IMG/VR virus record: IMGVR_UViG_3300005859_000002
Coordinates: 1-40,729 of that record
Reading direction: 5' to 3' (one strand)
Length of the DNA: 40,729 nt
Origin: a virus
Notes under the pieces: model-generated
The model's database searches: none
What the model was told of the DNA's origin: nothing
What the model saw: only the letters and a program-made list of their open reading frames with translations
In this document: piece by piece, positions 31,824-39,424 of the stretch
Layout: every line of letters starts with the position of its first letter
Numbering within the stretch: the first letter of the stretch is position 1
Position numbers and translations under genes: made by a program

Positions 31824-32888
31824 ATGCAGAAACCAATTTATTACGTTTATCCACAACATCATGATGTTTCATTCAAATTCGTAGCTAGAGAACATATAAA
31901 AATGCTAAAAGAAAAATATTTAGTTTATGAAATTCCTGCTTTATCATTTTATCAATTTACGCCTTTTAGAAACCCAATATCAATAATTCATCCCTTCTTT
32001 TATTCAATGTGGAAATGGACAAACGTGGAATTTTCATTTTTTAAAAAATATAGATCAAAAGTTAGCGAAATAATTGGAGTTGAAGTAGCTGATTCTGACA
32101 AAATTTCCGAAAAATTCGTAGATTATGCTAATAACCTAGCTGATAAAATAATTGTAAATTCGGAATGGTCAAAAAACGCGTTTAAAAATTCTGGATTAAA
32201 AATTCCAATTTATAAAGTTGTACATAATTTTAATGAAAGACTTCTAGCTGATGATAATGAACTAAAAGTTGATGATCAACTTAAATATATTGAAAAAGTC
32301 AAGAAAGAGAAGAAAATTAAGCTAATAATGATATCTCTTTGGCATTCAGATTTTCGAAAAGGAGCTGATATTTTTCACGTAATAGCAAAAGAAATTCAAA
32401 AAGAAAGAGATGATATTTATTTTCTAGTAAAAAGTGGCGGAGCTAGAACAGATTTTAAAGATATAAAAATGTTCAACTTAACAGGAAATACTGATTTTGA
32501 TAATATAATAAAAATGTATAGAATTTCAGATTTGTATTTATTAACTTCAAGAGGCGGAAGTTTTGAATTAAACGGTTTAGAAGCGTTCGTTTCCAAAATT
32601 CCAACGATTGCGACAAAAGACGGTGCATGGGAAGAATATTTTCCAAATGAGTTAAAAGATTTACTAGTTGAACCTTGTGATCGTCCAACTGTTCTTCCAA
32701 ATAATTCAATACATATCGGTCAAGGAGTTCAAATGTGTATAAATGAAGCAGTTGAGAAAATACTAAATGTCCTAGATAATTATGACAAATATAAATCTAA
32801 AATTGAAGAGTATTACAACTTCTGGATTGAAAATTTCAGTTATGAAAGTGTTAAAAAACAACTTTTTAATGCTTTAGAATCAAGCTAA
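31824..32888 (+). CDS. GT-B glycosyltransferase, 354 residues, altered EX7E
   Basis: GT-B fold: linker KIIVNSEWSKNAFKNSG (about 108-124), C-terminal domain from about 165 (IKLIMISLWHSDFRKG), and SRGGSFELNGLEAFVSKIPTIA (242-263). Glu253 matches the second Glu of EX7E, but the first position is Gly245; Glu248 is nearby. It may still be active, as many GT4 enzymes tolerate this change. SIRV has a glycosyltransferase of about 356 residues in this place. GGTGAGATC precedes ATG. The stop overlaps the convergent 32885 gene. Confidence 0.87.
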   Translation: MQKPIYYVYPQHHDVSFKFVAREHIKMLKEKYLVYEIPALSFYQFTPFRNPISIIHPFFYSMWKWTNVEFSFFKKYRSKVSEIIGVEVADSDKISEKFVDYANNLADKIIVNSEWSKNAFKNSGLKIPIYKVVHNFNERLLADDNELKVDDQLKYIEKVKKEKKIKLIMISLWHSDFRKGADIFHVIAKEIQKERDDIYFLVKSGGARTDFKDIKMFNLTGNTDFDNIIKMYRISDLYLLTSRGGSFELNGLEAFVSKIPTIATKDGAWEEYFPNELKDLLVEPCDRPTVLPNNSIHIGQGVQMCINEAVEKILNVLDNYDKYKSKIEEYYNFWIENFSYESVKKQLFNALESS

Positions 32889-33118
32889 GAATTTTCTAAA
32901 TTCTTCTTTTTTCGTTCAGAAACTAAATTAGAATATAATTCATCCGCATATTTTTTATCAGTTCCTTTATAAACTGTTTCGATATATTCACTATTTTCAT
33001 TTTTCCTTAAACCAACTAAAAACTCTGGATTTTTCTTATGCCTAAAACATTTTCCAAATATTACTCCTAGTTCTTCTTTTTCAAGTGTGTACATACATTG
33101 AGTTTCAAAACTTGTCAT
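32885..33118 (-). CDS. Unknown 77-residue basic protein
   Basis: Not recognised. It looks like a compact beta-rich domain (LGVIFGKCFRHKKNPEFLVGLRK, then SEYIETVYKG) with a basic C-terminus. Second gene of a leftward pair, 8 bp after the 33126 gene. ATG 33118 is used; a second ATG at 33094 is possible. Confidence 0.68.
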   Translation of the reverse strand: MTSFETQCMYTLEKEELGVIFGKCFRHKKNPEFLVGLRKNENSEYIETVYKGTDKKYADELYSNLVSERKKKNLENS

Positions 33119-33125
33119 ATTTTTA

Positions 33126-33491
33126 TCACATTCTTTTTAATAACTTTTCAAAGTCTTCTAAAACTTTATCCGCTTCTGAAAAATTCATATTAAATAACTT
33201 ATCTGCAAATTTTCCGCAAAAATCGGCAATTTTCAAGTTCTGTAGCACTTCTTCAATAATCTTAATATCGAATTTTCCAGTTTTTTCAACTAAAGTGTAA
33301 ACTTTTCCTGCAATTTCTTCAGTATTGAATTTTTCAAATTTTATAGTGGTACTATCTTTATCATATTTGGCAACAATCTCGTCCTTATTTAGGATTATTT
33401 GTAGCACATATTCATTTTCTACAATTATTTTAGCTTTATTATCGTTAAATTTTACTTTTGTAGTTGAATTATAATTTATAGTTGCACTCAT
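33126..33491 (-). CDS. Unknown 121-residue protein
   Basis: Start placed at ATG 33491 (MSATINYNSTTKVKF) because the promoter (ATATATATGTCATAAAACT, minus strand about 33525-33505) lies inside the longer open frame. The first 75 residues are beta-rich (KVKFNDNKAKIIVENEYVLQ, STTIKFEKF); the rest is helical and charged. No family recognised. Divergent from the permease gene. Confidence 0.7.
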   Translation of the reverse strand: MSATINYNSTTKVKFNDNKAKIIVENEYVLQIILNKDEIVAKYDKDSTTIKFEKFNTEEIAGKVYTLVEKTGKFDIKIIEEVLQNLKIADFCGKFADKLFNMNFSEADKVLEDFEKLLKRM

Positions 33492-33574
33492 AGTTAGCTG
33501 ATAAGTTTTATGACATATATATCTCTTTAAATTTATGATAAGAATTAAATTGGTCATAAAAACTGTTCCAAATA

Positions 33575-34768
33575 ATGGAATTGGAAAGAAAAAGTTCTGG
33601 ATTTTTAAAAAGCTTCTCAACACTAGATGTTTTTTCAATTAATCTACTTTATATGGGAATTTTAAGCGGAATTAGTTATCCCCTTTTTGTATCAAGCTTA
33701 CTAAAATCTGTAAATTTGTTACTTGCAGTTTTAATAGGTGCAATTTTCGAAATTCCATTATTAGTAATGTATTATATGCTAACTAAGAAAATTCCAATAA
33801 ATGGAGGAGATTATGCATATATTCGTTCAGCATTTTCTCCGAAGTTTTATACAGTTTTCGGAATTTCACTATGGCTAATTTATGTATTTTCAGCACCAGT
33901 GTTAGCTAATCTAGTTCTCATGAATTTCAATATCTCAATAATTGACAAATTCTTTATTTCGGAACTATTATTTGGAACTGCCCTAATTACAATAACTAGA
34001 AAATCAATTTACGCTTATATAGTAGATGCATTAGCTATATTGCAAATAATCGTAGCTCTGTTTTTGCCAATTTCAAGTTTTCATTTTCAAATTCAAAACT
34101 TCACAATATCGAATACTGTTCTTTCAGCATTGCTATTTGATTTATCCATGTTCATATTTCTAAATGCAATTAGTTACATAGCTGGAGAAATAAAAAGCAT
34201 AAGCAGAAACGTAAAAATTGGCTATTTTGCAAGTTATTTAACAGTTGCAGTATTAGCAATTTTTGATAGTTATTCAAACCTAGATATATTACTTGCTTTA
34301 TTCCCAATTTGGTATATGAGCTATATTTTTATCACAACAATGATTCAAAGTCGTTTAGTTCAAAATTTAGCATTTGACAGAGTTTTACCTGAAAAATTCG
34401 CAAAGATAACCCCAAATGTCTTACTATTGATTTTTGTAGCTGATACAATTACAAATGTTCTAGAAAACTTGCTGAACTTTTCAATTTCATTTGGTTTTGA
34501 CGGCTTATTATTCATCTTTTGGAATTTCCTAATTGTTAGTTTAGCATTCCTAAAATTGACAAATAACAAATTAGTATTTTCAATAGCAATATCTAGCTTA
34601 ATCTTACAAATCTTTCTATTCTTCTACTTAGGAATTCAGAATAGTATATTTTACAACTTTGTAATTCAAGGAAATACATTATTTACGATATTAAGAATAT
34701 TAATAATACCTACTATCGGTGCAATTATTTACTTACTTAGAAGAAAAACTATAAACGTAGATCTGTAA
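33575..34768 (+). CDS. APC-superfamily permease-like membrane protein, 397 residues
   Basis: About eleven or twelve hydrophobic spans. Near residue 73, KKIPINGGDYAYIRSAFSP matches the conserved cytoplasmic loop of amino acid/polyamine/organocation transporters (GGxYxYxxxxxxP). The first span contains GILSGISYPLF in place of the classical unwound GxG segment. A viral APC transporter would move amino acids or polyamines across the host membrane, or serve as a membrane scaffold. The ATG overlaps no other gene; the stop overlaps the next ATG by 1 bp (TAATG). GTC promoter at 33552. Confidence 0.8.
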   Translation: MELERKSSGFLKSFSTLDVFSINLLYMGILSGISYPLFVSSLLKSVNLLLAVLIGAIFEIPLLVMYYMLTKKIPINGGDYAYIRSAFSPKFYTVFGISLWLIYVFSAPVLANLVLMNFNISIIDKFFISELLFGTALITITRKSIYAYIVDALAILQIIVALFLPISSFHFQIQNFTISNTVLSALLFDLSMFIFLNAISYIAGEIKSISRNVKIGYFASYLTVAVLAIFDSYSNLDILLALFPIWYMSYIFITTMIQSRLVQNLAFDRVLPEKFAKITPNVLLLIFVADTITNVLENLLNFSISFGFDGLLFIFWNFLIVSLAFLKLTNNKLVFSIAISSLILQIFLFFYLGIQNSIFYNFVIQGNTLFTILRILIIPTIGAIIYLLRRKTINVDL

Positions 34769-35661
34769 TGAAGCTAATATTCGGCGTTAATACGTCCAAT
34801 AGTTATCTCTTTAAAACTAAATTTCCAGTTTTAATAAATCAACTAAAATTAAAAGAAATAAAATGGAGAAATGAAACTTGGGTTGATAGTGGCGGGTTTC
34901 AAATAATTTCACATAATCTAAAGATTTCTGTAGATGATGTTCTAAAAAAGTATAAAAATGTTAGTGCTTATGCATTTTTTTCGCTCGATATTCCTAGTGT
35001 TTTTTCGTCAATAGATAAAAGAAATTTCGAATATTTTGAGTATCTCTATACAAAAATAGAATCAATTGAGAAAATCATACCTGTACTTCATATTTATCCT
35101 ATAAAAGATCTAGATGAAGCTATAGATTTCTATAAACAATATAGTTATTATTTCGCAATTGGTGCAATAATGACTTCTAGTAAATTGAAAGTTTTGAAAT
35201 ATGCAATTCCGTGGATTTATTATGTAAAAAAGAAAGTTCCGTATCTTCATGTTCTAGGCATGTCTTCTCCATATTTTTTGCAGATTTTTAACAATATGCA
35301 AAGTATGGATACTGCAATTTGTTCAACAATTTCTTCTTTCAAAGAAATAATTTGGTTTGACGCTTCTAGAAGATACGTCGGAAATATGAAAACTCCGAGA
35401 GAAAGATATAGAATAAAAAAAGAAGAAGCAGAAGAACTTTTCAAATTTTTAGATAAGAATAACTTCCTATTCGAATATAACTTAGAAGATAGTAAAATTT
35501 TAGAAATGATAAATGCGTATATGTTACTATATAATAACTGGAGAATTGAAAATAAGTATACAGAATACGCAGAGAGAATAAGAAGAATGAGTTTAGACAG
35601 ACTAACGATAGAACTAATAAGAAATTATAAAATCGGGAAAGAAATATTATTAAAAAAGTGA
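34768..35661 (+). CDS. tRNA-guanine transglycosylase / DpdA-like protein, 297 residues
   Basis: TIM-barrel base-exchange family. VDSGGFQIIS (39-48) matches the TGT DSGGFQV motif; SLDIPS (72-77) gives an Asp at the base-binding position; AIGAIMTSS (130-138) parallels the GGLAVGE loop; HVLGMSSPYFL (161-171) parallels MGVGTPxDL; SMDTAICSTIS (179-189) places Asp181 at the nucleophile. The zinc-binding CxCxxC of classical TGTs is absent. It may insert 7-deazaguanine into tRNA or, like phage DpdA proteins, into viral DNA. Translationally coupled to the permease. Confidence 0.82.
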   Translation: MKLIFGVNTSNSYLFKTKFPVLINQLKLKEIKWRNETWVDSGGFQIISHNLKISVDDVLKKYKNVSAYAFFSLDIPSVFSSIDKRNFEYFEYLYTKIESIEKIIPVLHIYPIKDLDEAIDFYKQYSYYFAIGAIMTSSKLKVLKYAIPWIYYVKKKVPYLHVLGMSSPYFLQIFNNMQSMDTAICSTISSFKEIIWFDASRRYVGNMKTPRERYRIKKEEAEELFKFLDKNNFLFEYNLEDSKILEMINAYMLLYNNWRIENKYTEYAERIRRMSLDRLTIELIRNYKIGKEILLKK

Positions 35662-35693
35662 TAAAAATTATCGATAAAAAAAGAAAGAAAAAT

Positions 35694-36518
35694 TTAGTCT
35701 GCTGTCTCAGTCCTGGGTCTTCTGTGACTGAACAGATACAGTTCTTTAGACGCTAAACTTACTGTCATCTCTTCATGATCAGGCGAAAATAACTTTGTCT
35801 GCACTGATTCATAGTTTTGATTATAAATAAGTTGTGCGTTTCCGCCAAACACATTTATATCGAATTTTATAACTTCTTTGTTAAAATTTACTGTATGATT
35901 GTATATATATATATCAGTAACTTTTTCAAAATGCAAGGCTTTAGGTAACTTAGGAATCCAGCTTACGTAAAGATGTCCCTGCTGAGCCTCTAATGGGAAT
36001 TTCAATATCTTCCCCTTGATAAATTTGTTAAATATTGATACATTATAATTGTCATAACTTATTAATATCTCCTGTTTATTCGGATCTATCTCTAAATTCT
36101 GCGTTATTTCAGAATCTTGCAATAACTGCCCTAACATTATTTGTTTAACTAGCCAGTCTATCCCATTAAGACTTCTAGTCATCTTTCTCGTAGAATTTAT
36201 AGATAATATCGGATTAGTAGTGACACGATAAATGCCCCTTGCATCTTTTAATTCGCCGTTTTTATACTGCATACAACCTTGGAATGTCATGCTTGATCTC
36301 GAAACGTATTGGGAGCAGTTAATATAATTATTATCTAAAGCAATTTTAACATAGCTGTAACCGTCGATAAAAACCTTAGGTAATTGAGTAAACACGTGTT
36401 CTGTAGTAGCAGTTATATGCCTTGCATACATCGAATTAAATATTTCCTCTTCCTGACTTAACTTACTTTCTTCTTGACTTGAAATTTCTTGAACTTGACT
36501 TTCTTTTTCTTCTGACAT
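35694..36518 (-). CDS. Unknown 274-residue right-arm protein
   Basis: Not recognised. An acidic, Gln/Glu/Ser-rich N-terminus (residues 1-28) precedes a probably beta-rich domain (FIDGYSYVKIALDNNYINCS, ILISYDNYNVSIFNKFIKGK, HLYVSWIPKLP, VTDIYIYNHTVNFN). Its promoter and first codons (MSEEK) are copied from, or to, the left-arm gene at 378. The DNA is a little richer in G and C than surrounding genes. Promoter AGAAAACTTTATTA (minus strand, 36555-36573) suggests early expression. Confidence 0.75.
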   Translation of the reverse strand: MSEEKESQVQEISSQEESKLSQEEEIFNSMYARHITATTEHVFTQLPKVFIDGYSYVKIALDNNYINCSQYVSRSSMTFQGCMQYKNGELKDARGIYRVTTNPILSINSTRKMTRSLNGIDWLVKQIMLGQLLQDSEITQNLEIDPNKQEILISYDNYNVSIFNKFIKGKILKFPLEAQQGHLYVSWIPKLPKALHFEKVTDIYIYNHTVNFNKEVIKFDINVFGGNAQLIYNQNYESVQTKLFSPDHEEMTVSLASKELYLFSHRRPRTETAD

Positions 36519-36554
36519 ATCTAAACCCCTAATATCTATTCTATAAGAACGAGT

Positions 36555-36573
36555 TAATAAAGTTTTCTTTATC
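36555..36573 (-). promoter_or_regulatory. Early-type promoter box (minus strand)
   Basis: Minus-strand reading GATAAAGAAAACTTTATTA, about 40 bp before ATG 36518. Upstream GAGATCTAAAAA and downstream ATAGAATAGATATTAGGG are shared with left-arm promoters at 2003 and 352. Confidence 0.6.
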
Positions 36574-36605
36574 TTTTTAGATCTCTACCTATCGTTATCT
36601 TTACG

Positions 36606-37127
36606 TTAGTTATCGCTGATAATTTTTTCTAACTTCTGACCAAATTTAGCTTTTATCTCATCAGTCGATAATATTTGATATACTTTTTCGCTAAGAAATT
36701 CAGAAATTATATCAATATCTTTTTCTTCAAAATCACCAATAATACAGTCTTTAAGATGATTTTTATAATTTATTATTTTATCTAGATAAAATTCGGCAAT
36801 TTTCTTTTTCTCTTCTATCGAAAAATTAAACTCTACAGTAATTTCTTTAAAAGTGTAATCTGATCCATCTACTCTTTTATGCAGACCTACAGTGATTTCA
36901 GAATTCTCCATAAATGAATTAAATAATTTTTCAGATTTATCCTTATTGAAACTTTGCAAACACCACTCGTCTTTTTCTAAATCTTCAGCAATTGTATCGA
37001 TTAATGTCTCAATTAGAATTTCCCTAAAATTAGTGTGGCATTTCTCGTAAAATTCGTCGGCTCGAAGAGAAGAAAAAATATTTTTACTAAATTTTTCTAA
37101 ATCTATTTCTCTTAATAAGGCAGTCAT
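36606..37127 (-). CDS. Unknown 173-residue acidic helical protein
   Basis: Not recognised. Acidic and mainly helical (NFREILIETLIDTIAEDLEK, EEKKKIAEFYLDKIINYKN, FLSEKVYQILSTDEIKAKFG) with a central beta pair (ITVGLHKRV, FKEITVEFNFS). GTC promoter (CATAAATATGTCATAC, minus strand about 37166-37151). A terminal accessory gene; possible host-interaction function by position only. Confidence 0.73.
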   Translation of the reverse strand: MTALLREIDLEKFSKNIFSSLRADEFYEKCHTNFREILIETLIDTIAEDLEKDEWCLQSFNKDKSEKLFNSFMENSEITVGLHKRVDGSDYTFKEITVEFNFSIEEKKKIAEFYLDKIINYKNHLKDCIIGDFEEKDIDIISEFLSEKVYQILSTDEIKAKFGQKLEKIISDN

Positions 37128-37192
37128 AATGCCTCGATTTTTATTTTTTTGTATGACATATTTATGCTCCTTTCATTAAATATAGTCAATGA

Positions 37193-37226
37193 AATTTTAA
37201 AACAGAATTGAGAAAAATAATCAATA
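37193..37226 (-). repeat. Terminal intergenic module, copy 3
   Basis: Minus strand: CTATTGATTATTTTTCTCAA, spacer, CTGTTTTAAAATTT. It follows the stop of the 37279 gene and precedes the promoter of the 36606 gene. Confidence 0.6.
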
Positions 37227-37278
37227 GAAATAGAAAATAGAAACTAGAAAATAAAAAAATGGAAATAATAGAAAAAAA

Positions 37279-37584
37279 TTATTGTTTTTTAGCTTCTAAG
37301 TAGAGCTTTATTGCGTATTTAATTAGATCCAATCCATAAAAATCTTTCTCTGTATCAACTTCAGCACTTTTTTCATCATGATCGAAGACGTATCTCAATT
37401 TAAATTCATTATCATAAACTAAAAAAATATCAACAACCTTATATCCAACATCTTCAAAATCGTCGTCATCATCATAAACAAATCCCGCATCTTCCAATTC
37501 TTTTGGTGTTAAAGAGACTAAAAAAACGGATCCTTTTTCTTTTGCTTCTCTCAAGAGTTTTTCTACCTCTTCTTCTATGCCCAT
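37279..37584 (-). CDS. Highly acidic 101-residue right-arm protein
   Basis: Very acidic, including a run of Asp (VYDDDDDFEDVG, about 36-47) and EFKLRYVFDHDEKSAEVDTE. The layout helix (EEEVEKLLREAKEK), strand (VFLVSLT), acidic loop, strands (YKVVDIFLVYDNEFKLRYVF), helix (DLIKYAIKLYLEAKKQ) suggests a small alpha/beta fold. Small acidic proteins from rudivirus termini include characterised anti-CRISPR proteins, so this is a reasonable candidate, but I see no sequence match to the AcrID1 I remember. Early-type promoter TTTAGAGAAAACTTTAAATA. Confidence 0.75.
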   Translation of the reverse strand: MGIEEEVEKLLREAKEKGSVFLVSLTPKELEDAGFVYDDDDDFEDVGYKVVDIFLVYDNEFKLRYVFDHDEKSAEVDTEKDFYGLDLIKYAIKLYLEAKKQ

Positions 37585-37619
37585 TTTTCTTACCTTATCC
37601 TAACCTCTTTAGCTATTAC

Positions 37620-37639
37620 TATTTAAAGTTTTCTCTAAA
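37620..37639 (-). promoter_or_regulatory. Early-type promoter box (minus strand)
   Basis: Minus-strand TTTAGAGAAAACTTTAAATA, the best copy of the terminal-gene box, 36 bp before ATG 37584. Confidence 0.7.
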
Positions 37640-37683
37640 CTTTTAGATATCTAACCTTTTATCTTTTATTTGGTTTAAACTAG

Positions 37684-37720
37684 AAATATTAAAACAGTTT
37701 TGAGAAAAATTATCAATAAT
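37684..37720 (-). repeat. Terminal intergenic module, copy 4
   Basis: Minus strand: ATTATTGATAATTTTTCTCA, spacer, CTGTTTTAATATTTCTA. Lies between the stop of the 37760 gene and the promoter of the 37279 gene. Confidence 0.65.
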
Positions 37721-37759
37721 CTAAGCCAAAAATACAAATAAAAAATAAAAAAATAAAAC

Positions 37760-37972
37760 TTAATCAGGTGTGAAAATTCTTAAAAAATATTGGTTTAAAA
37801 AAAGCTTTTTCTCTTTATGTAGAGATACTAAAATATATTCTTTTTTTGTCACAAAATAATAAGACTTCTCATCGATAACGTAAAATGTTTTAAAATCAGA
37901 ACTGTTTTTAAAAAAGGACAAAAGTTCCATAAACTTATTTTTATTTATTCTAATTGTAACTTCCTCTTTCAT
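37760..37972 (-). CDS. Small terminal protein, 70 residues, paralogue of the ITR gene
   Basis: The N-terminal half IRINKNKFMELLSFFKNSSDF aligns with IKISEKQFKELLNQFQGNSNF of the ITR gene at 39224, and both continue with beta strands of similar spacing. Function unknown; likely a beta-alpha-beta fold. The promoter is a weaker early-type box (ATAGAGAAAGTTTTAAATAG, minus strand 38003-38023). Confidence 0.75.
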   Translation of the reverse strand: MKEEVTIRINKNKFMELLSFFKNSSDFKTFYVIDEKSYYFVTKKEYILVSLHKEKKLFLNQYFLRIFTPD

Positions 37973-38002
37973 CTTGCGTCATTATTACTCTTATCCTCAT
38001 CG

Positions 38003-38023
38003 CTATTTAAAACTTTCTCTATT
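38003..38023 (-). promoter_or_regulatory. Early-type promoter box (minus strand)
   Basis: Minus-strand AATAGAGAAAGTTTTAAATAG, about 35 bp before ATG 37972. It diverges from the box at 38100 (+). Confidence 0.6.
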
Positions 38024-38099
38024 TCTTTATCTCTCTATCTCTCGTTCTTTCTACCGATGAACCTTCAAAAAACCCGTCATCTGTCACATGAAAATCTAC

Positions 38100-38116
38100 A
38101 AAAAACTTTATATATC
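38100..38116 (+). promoter_or_regulatory. Promoter box for the 38146 gene
   Basis: AAAAAACTTTATATATC lies about 30 bp before ATG 38146; it keeps the ACTTTATA core but lacks the GAG of the early box. Confidence 0.55.
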
Positions 38117-38145
38117 TAAATCTCTAAAACATAATTAGATGTTAT

Positions 38146-38505
38146 ATGAGTGGAGAAGAGATAGAGAAAAGATGGAATTTAATAGGAGTAATAATTAAAA
38201 ATTTAACAAGAAATCAAATAAAAACGCTATTAACACAAATATTTGAAATTGATGAAATGCCTAACGTCATCGCAGTAAACAGAAAAAGCAGGAAAATAGA
38301 AGGTTTCGTGATGCTAAAGAAAAAAATGCTGAGATACGAAATACAATTTTTTGCGTTAGAACCTATAGATGAAATCATAGTATCATTAGGACAAGGTTAT
38401 TTGAAAATACAATTAATAGAAAAGATAGTAATTGAAGAAAAAGGAAATTGTATTGAAGTTTATTTGAAAAACAATAAGCAATATCTTTTTAGCGTATTTT
38501 TATAA
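38146..38505 (+). CDS. Unknown 119-residue protein, paralogue of the 3268 gene
   Basis: The only rightward gene of the right arm. Residues about 22-65 (IKTLLTQIFEIDEMPNVIAV...IEGFVMLKKKMLRYEIQFF) align with the left-arm 3268 product; this version has an extra beta-rich C-terminus (GYLKIQLIEKIVIEEKGNC). Function unknown. Its stop is followed by the 62-bp block shared with the left end, which includes ATTTTTCTCA. Confidence 0.74.
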   Translation: MSGEEIEKRWNLIGVIIKNLTRNQIKTLLTQIFEIDEMPNVIAVNRKSRKIEGFVMLKKKMLRYEIQFFALEPIDEIIVSLGQGYLKIQLIEKIVIEEKGNCIEVYLKNNKQYLFSVFL

Positions 38506-38520
38506 CCCTGAAGCTATTTT

Positions 38521-38582
38521 CTTTTTTTTATTCCTCATTTTTCTCAACTTCTAAATAATTTTTCATAACTTTTTCTATCTCT
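38521..38582. repeat. 62-bp inverted repeat matching 150-211
   Basis: A perfect reverse complement of 150-211. It lies 566 bp inside the 39149 edge of the ITR match, because the CEHFH gene cassette intervenes. Confidence 0.92.
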
Positions 38583-38631
38583 TCATCTTTCTAACGCTTA
38601 GAATCAGCCTTAGAAATTCCTCTATATCTTC

Positions 38632-38666
38632 AAATTCTATAACATTCCTGATAAAAATAATTGATG
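38632..38666 (-). repeat. Terminal intergenic module, copy 5 (diverged)
   Basis: Minus strand: CATCAATTATTTTTATCAGG, then AATGTTATAGAATTT. It follows the stop of the 38729 gene. The next stretch (AAGGCTGATTCTAAGCGTTA, minus strand about 38617-38597) is again similar to AAGGCTAGTTCTAAACGTTA after the ITR copy (about 39126-39107). Confidence 0.6.
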
Positions 38667-38728
38667 AAAATAGAAACAGAAAATAAAAAATAATAAAATA
38701 AAAAGAAAAACTAAAAAAATAAGGAAAA

Positions 38729-39025
38729 TTAACTTTGAGATGACAATAATAAATAAACAGAAAAGAAATCATAAATATTCAAAACAGATTTCTGCTTTAT
38801 CTTAGAAATTTCATCAAAATTACTAATCCTGCTAAATCCGATAAAAGAAGTTATGGACATGCTCTCCCAGTGGAAATGCTCACAGCTATTCCTTAACCCG
38901 TATCTGCCATCGCTGTCAGTAACCAGCAATAGCTGATTATCTAATGGGCAGTAGAAATATCTACTACCATCCATCTCCTCAATTCTTAACTGATCTTTTA
39001 TTTGATTTAATTCTATTGCAACCAT
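38729..39025 (-). CDS. CEHFH-motif protein, right-arm paralogue, 98 residues
   Basis: Carries YFYCPLDNQLLLV (about 23-35) and SCEHFHWES (47-55), the same arrangement as YLCSDCNKTLLQV...DCEHFHI in the 14288 product. Cys and His residues could bind zinc. The gene body is richer in G and C than its surroundings. It occupies the asymmetrical segment between the ITR edge and the 62-bp block, so it has been inserted here or lost from the left end. Early-type promoter at 39060. Confidence 0.78.
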   Translation of the reverse strand: MVAIELNQIKDQLRIEEMDGSRYFYCPLDNQLLLVTDSDGRYGLRNSCEHFHWESMSITSFIGFSRISNFDEISKIKQKSVLNIYDFFSVYLLLSSQS

Positions 39026-39059
39026 TTCTTTTCCCTGATATATCGTCTGTCATAACAGA

Positions 39060-39080
39060 TATATAAATCTTTCTCTATTC
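39060..39080 (-). promoter_or_regulatory. Early-type promoter box (minus strand)
   Basis: Minus-strand GAATAGAGAAAGATTTATAT, with CTGTTATGACAG just downstream; about 35 bp before ATG 39025. Confidence 0.6.
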
Positions 39081-39223
39081 TTTTATCTTTCTATTTCACG
39101 CTATTTTTAACGTTTAGAACTAGCCTTAGAATTTTATATTCGAATAGAAATATTATAACATCACTGAAAAAAATTACCAATAACCCTACAAAAAATTAAT
39201 TTAAAAAAATAAAAATAAAAAAA

Positions 39224-39424
39224 TTAGACAAATGAAGAAATTTCTAAATAATAGATTCCGTCAAAATTATAAATTGTGATTTTTGTTCCGCCTATCTTAT
39301 CACTAAAACTGTAATATCCATTTGTCTCAGAACTTTTTTCAAAAAAATTTGAATTTCCCTGAAACTGGTTTAAAAGTTCTTTAAATTGTTTTTCTGAAAT
39401 TTTTATTGCTATATAGTGACTCAT
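39224..39424 (-). CDS. ITR-encoded small protein, 66 residues (two copies per genome)
   Basis: Lies wholly in the ITR, so an identical copy is expected at the other end (its last seven codons are seen at 1-24). AIKISEKQFKELLNQFQG then strands (TKITIYNFDGIYYLEISSF). Paralogue of the 37760 product. GAGGTAAA precedes ATG 39424, and the early-type box lies at 39455. A double-dose early gene at both termini matches the duplicated terminal gene of SIRV (recollection). Function unknown. Confidence 0.8.
   Translation of the reverse strand: MSHYIAIKISEKQFKELLNQFQGNSNFFEKSSETNGYYSFSDKIGGTKITIYNFDGIYYLEISSFV

Noticed and set aside
32473-32709. 78-residue minus-strand frame
   Set aside because: Antisense to the GT-B glycosyltransferase.
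38575-38772. 65-residue Phe/Tyr-rich minus-strand frame
   Set aside because: Runs through the module and overlaps the CEHFH gene end; low complexity.
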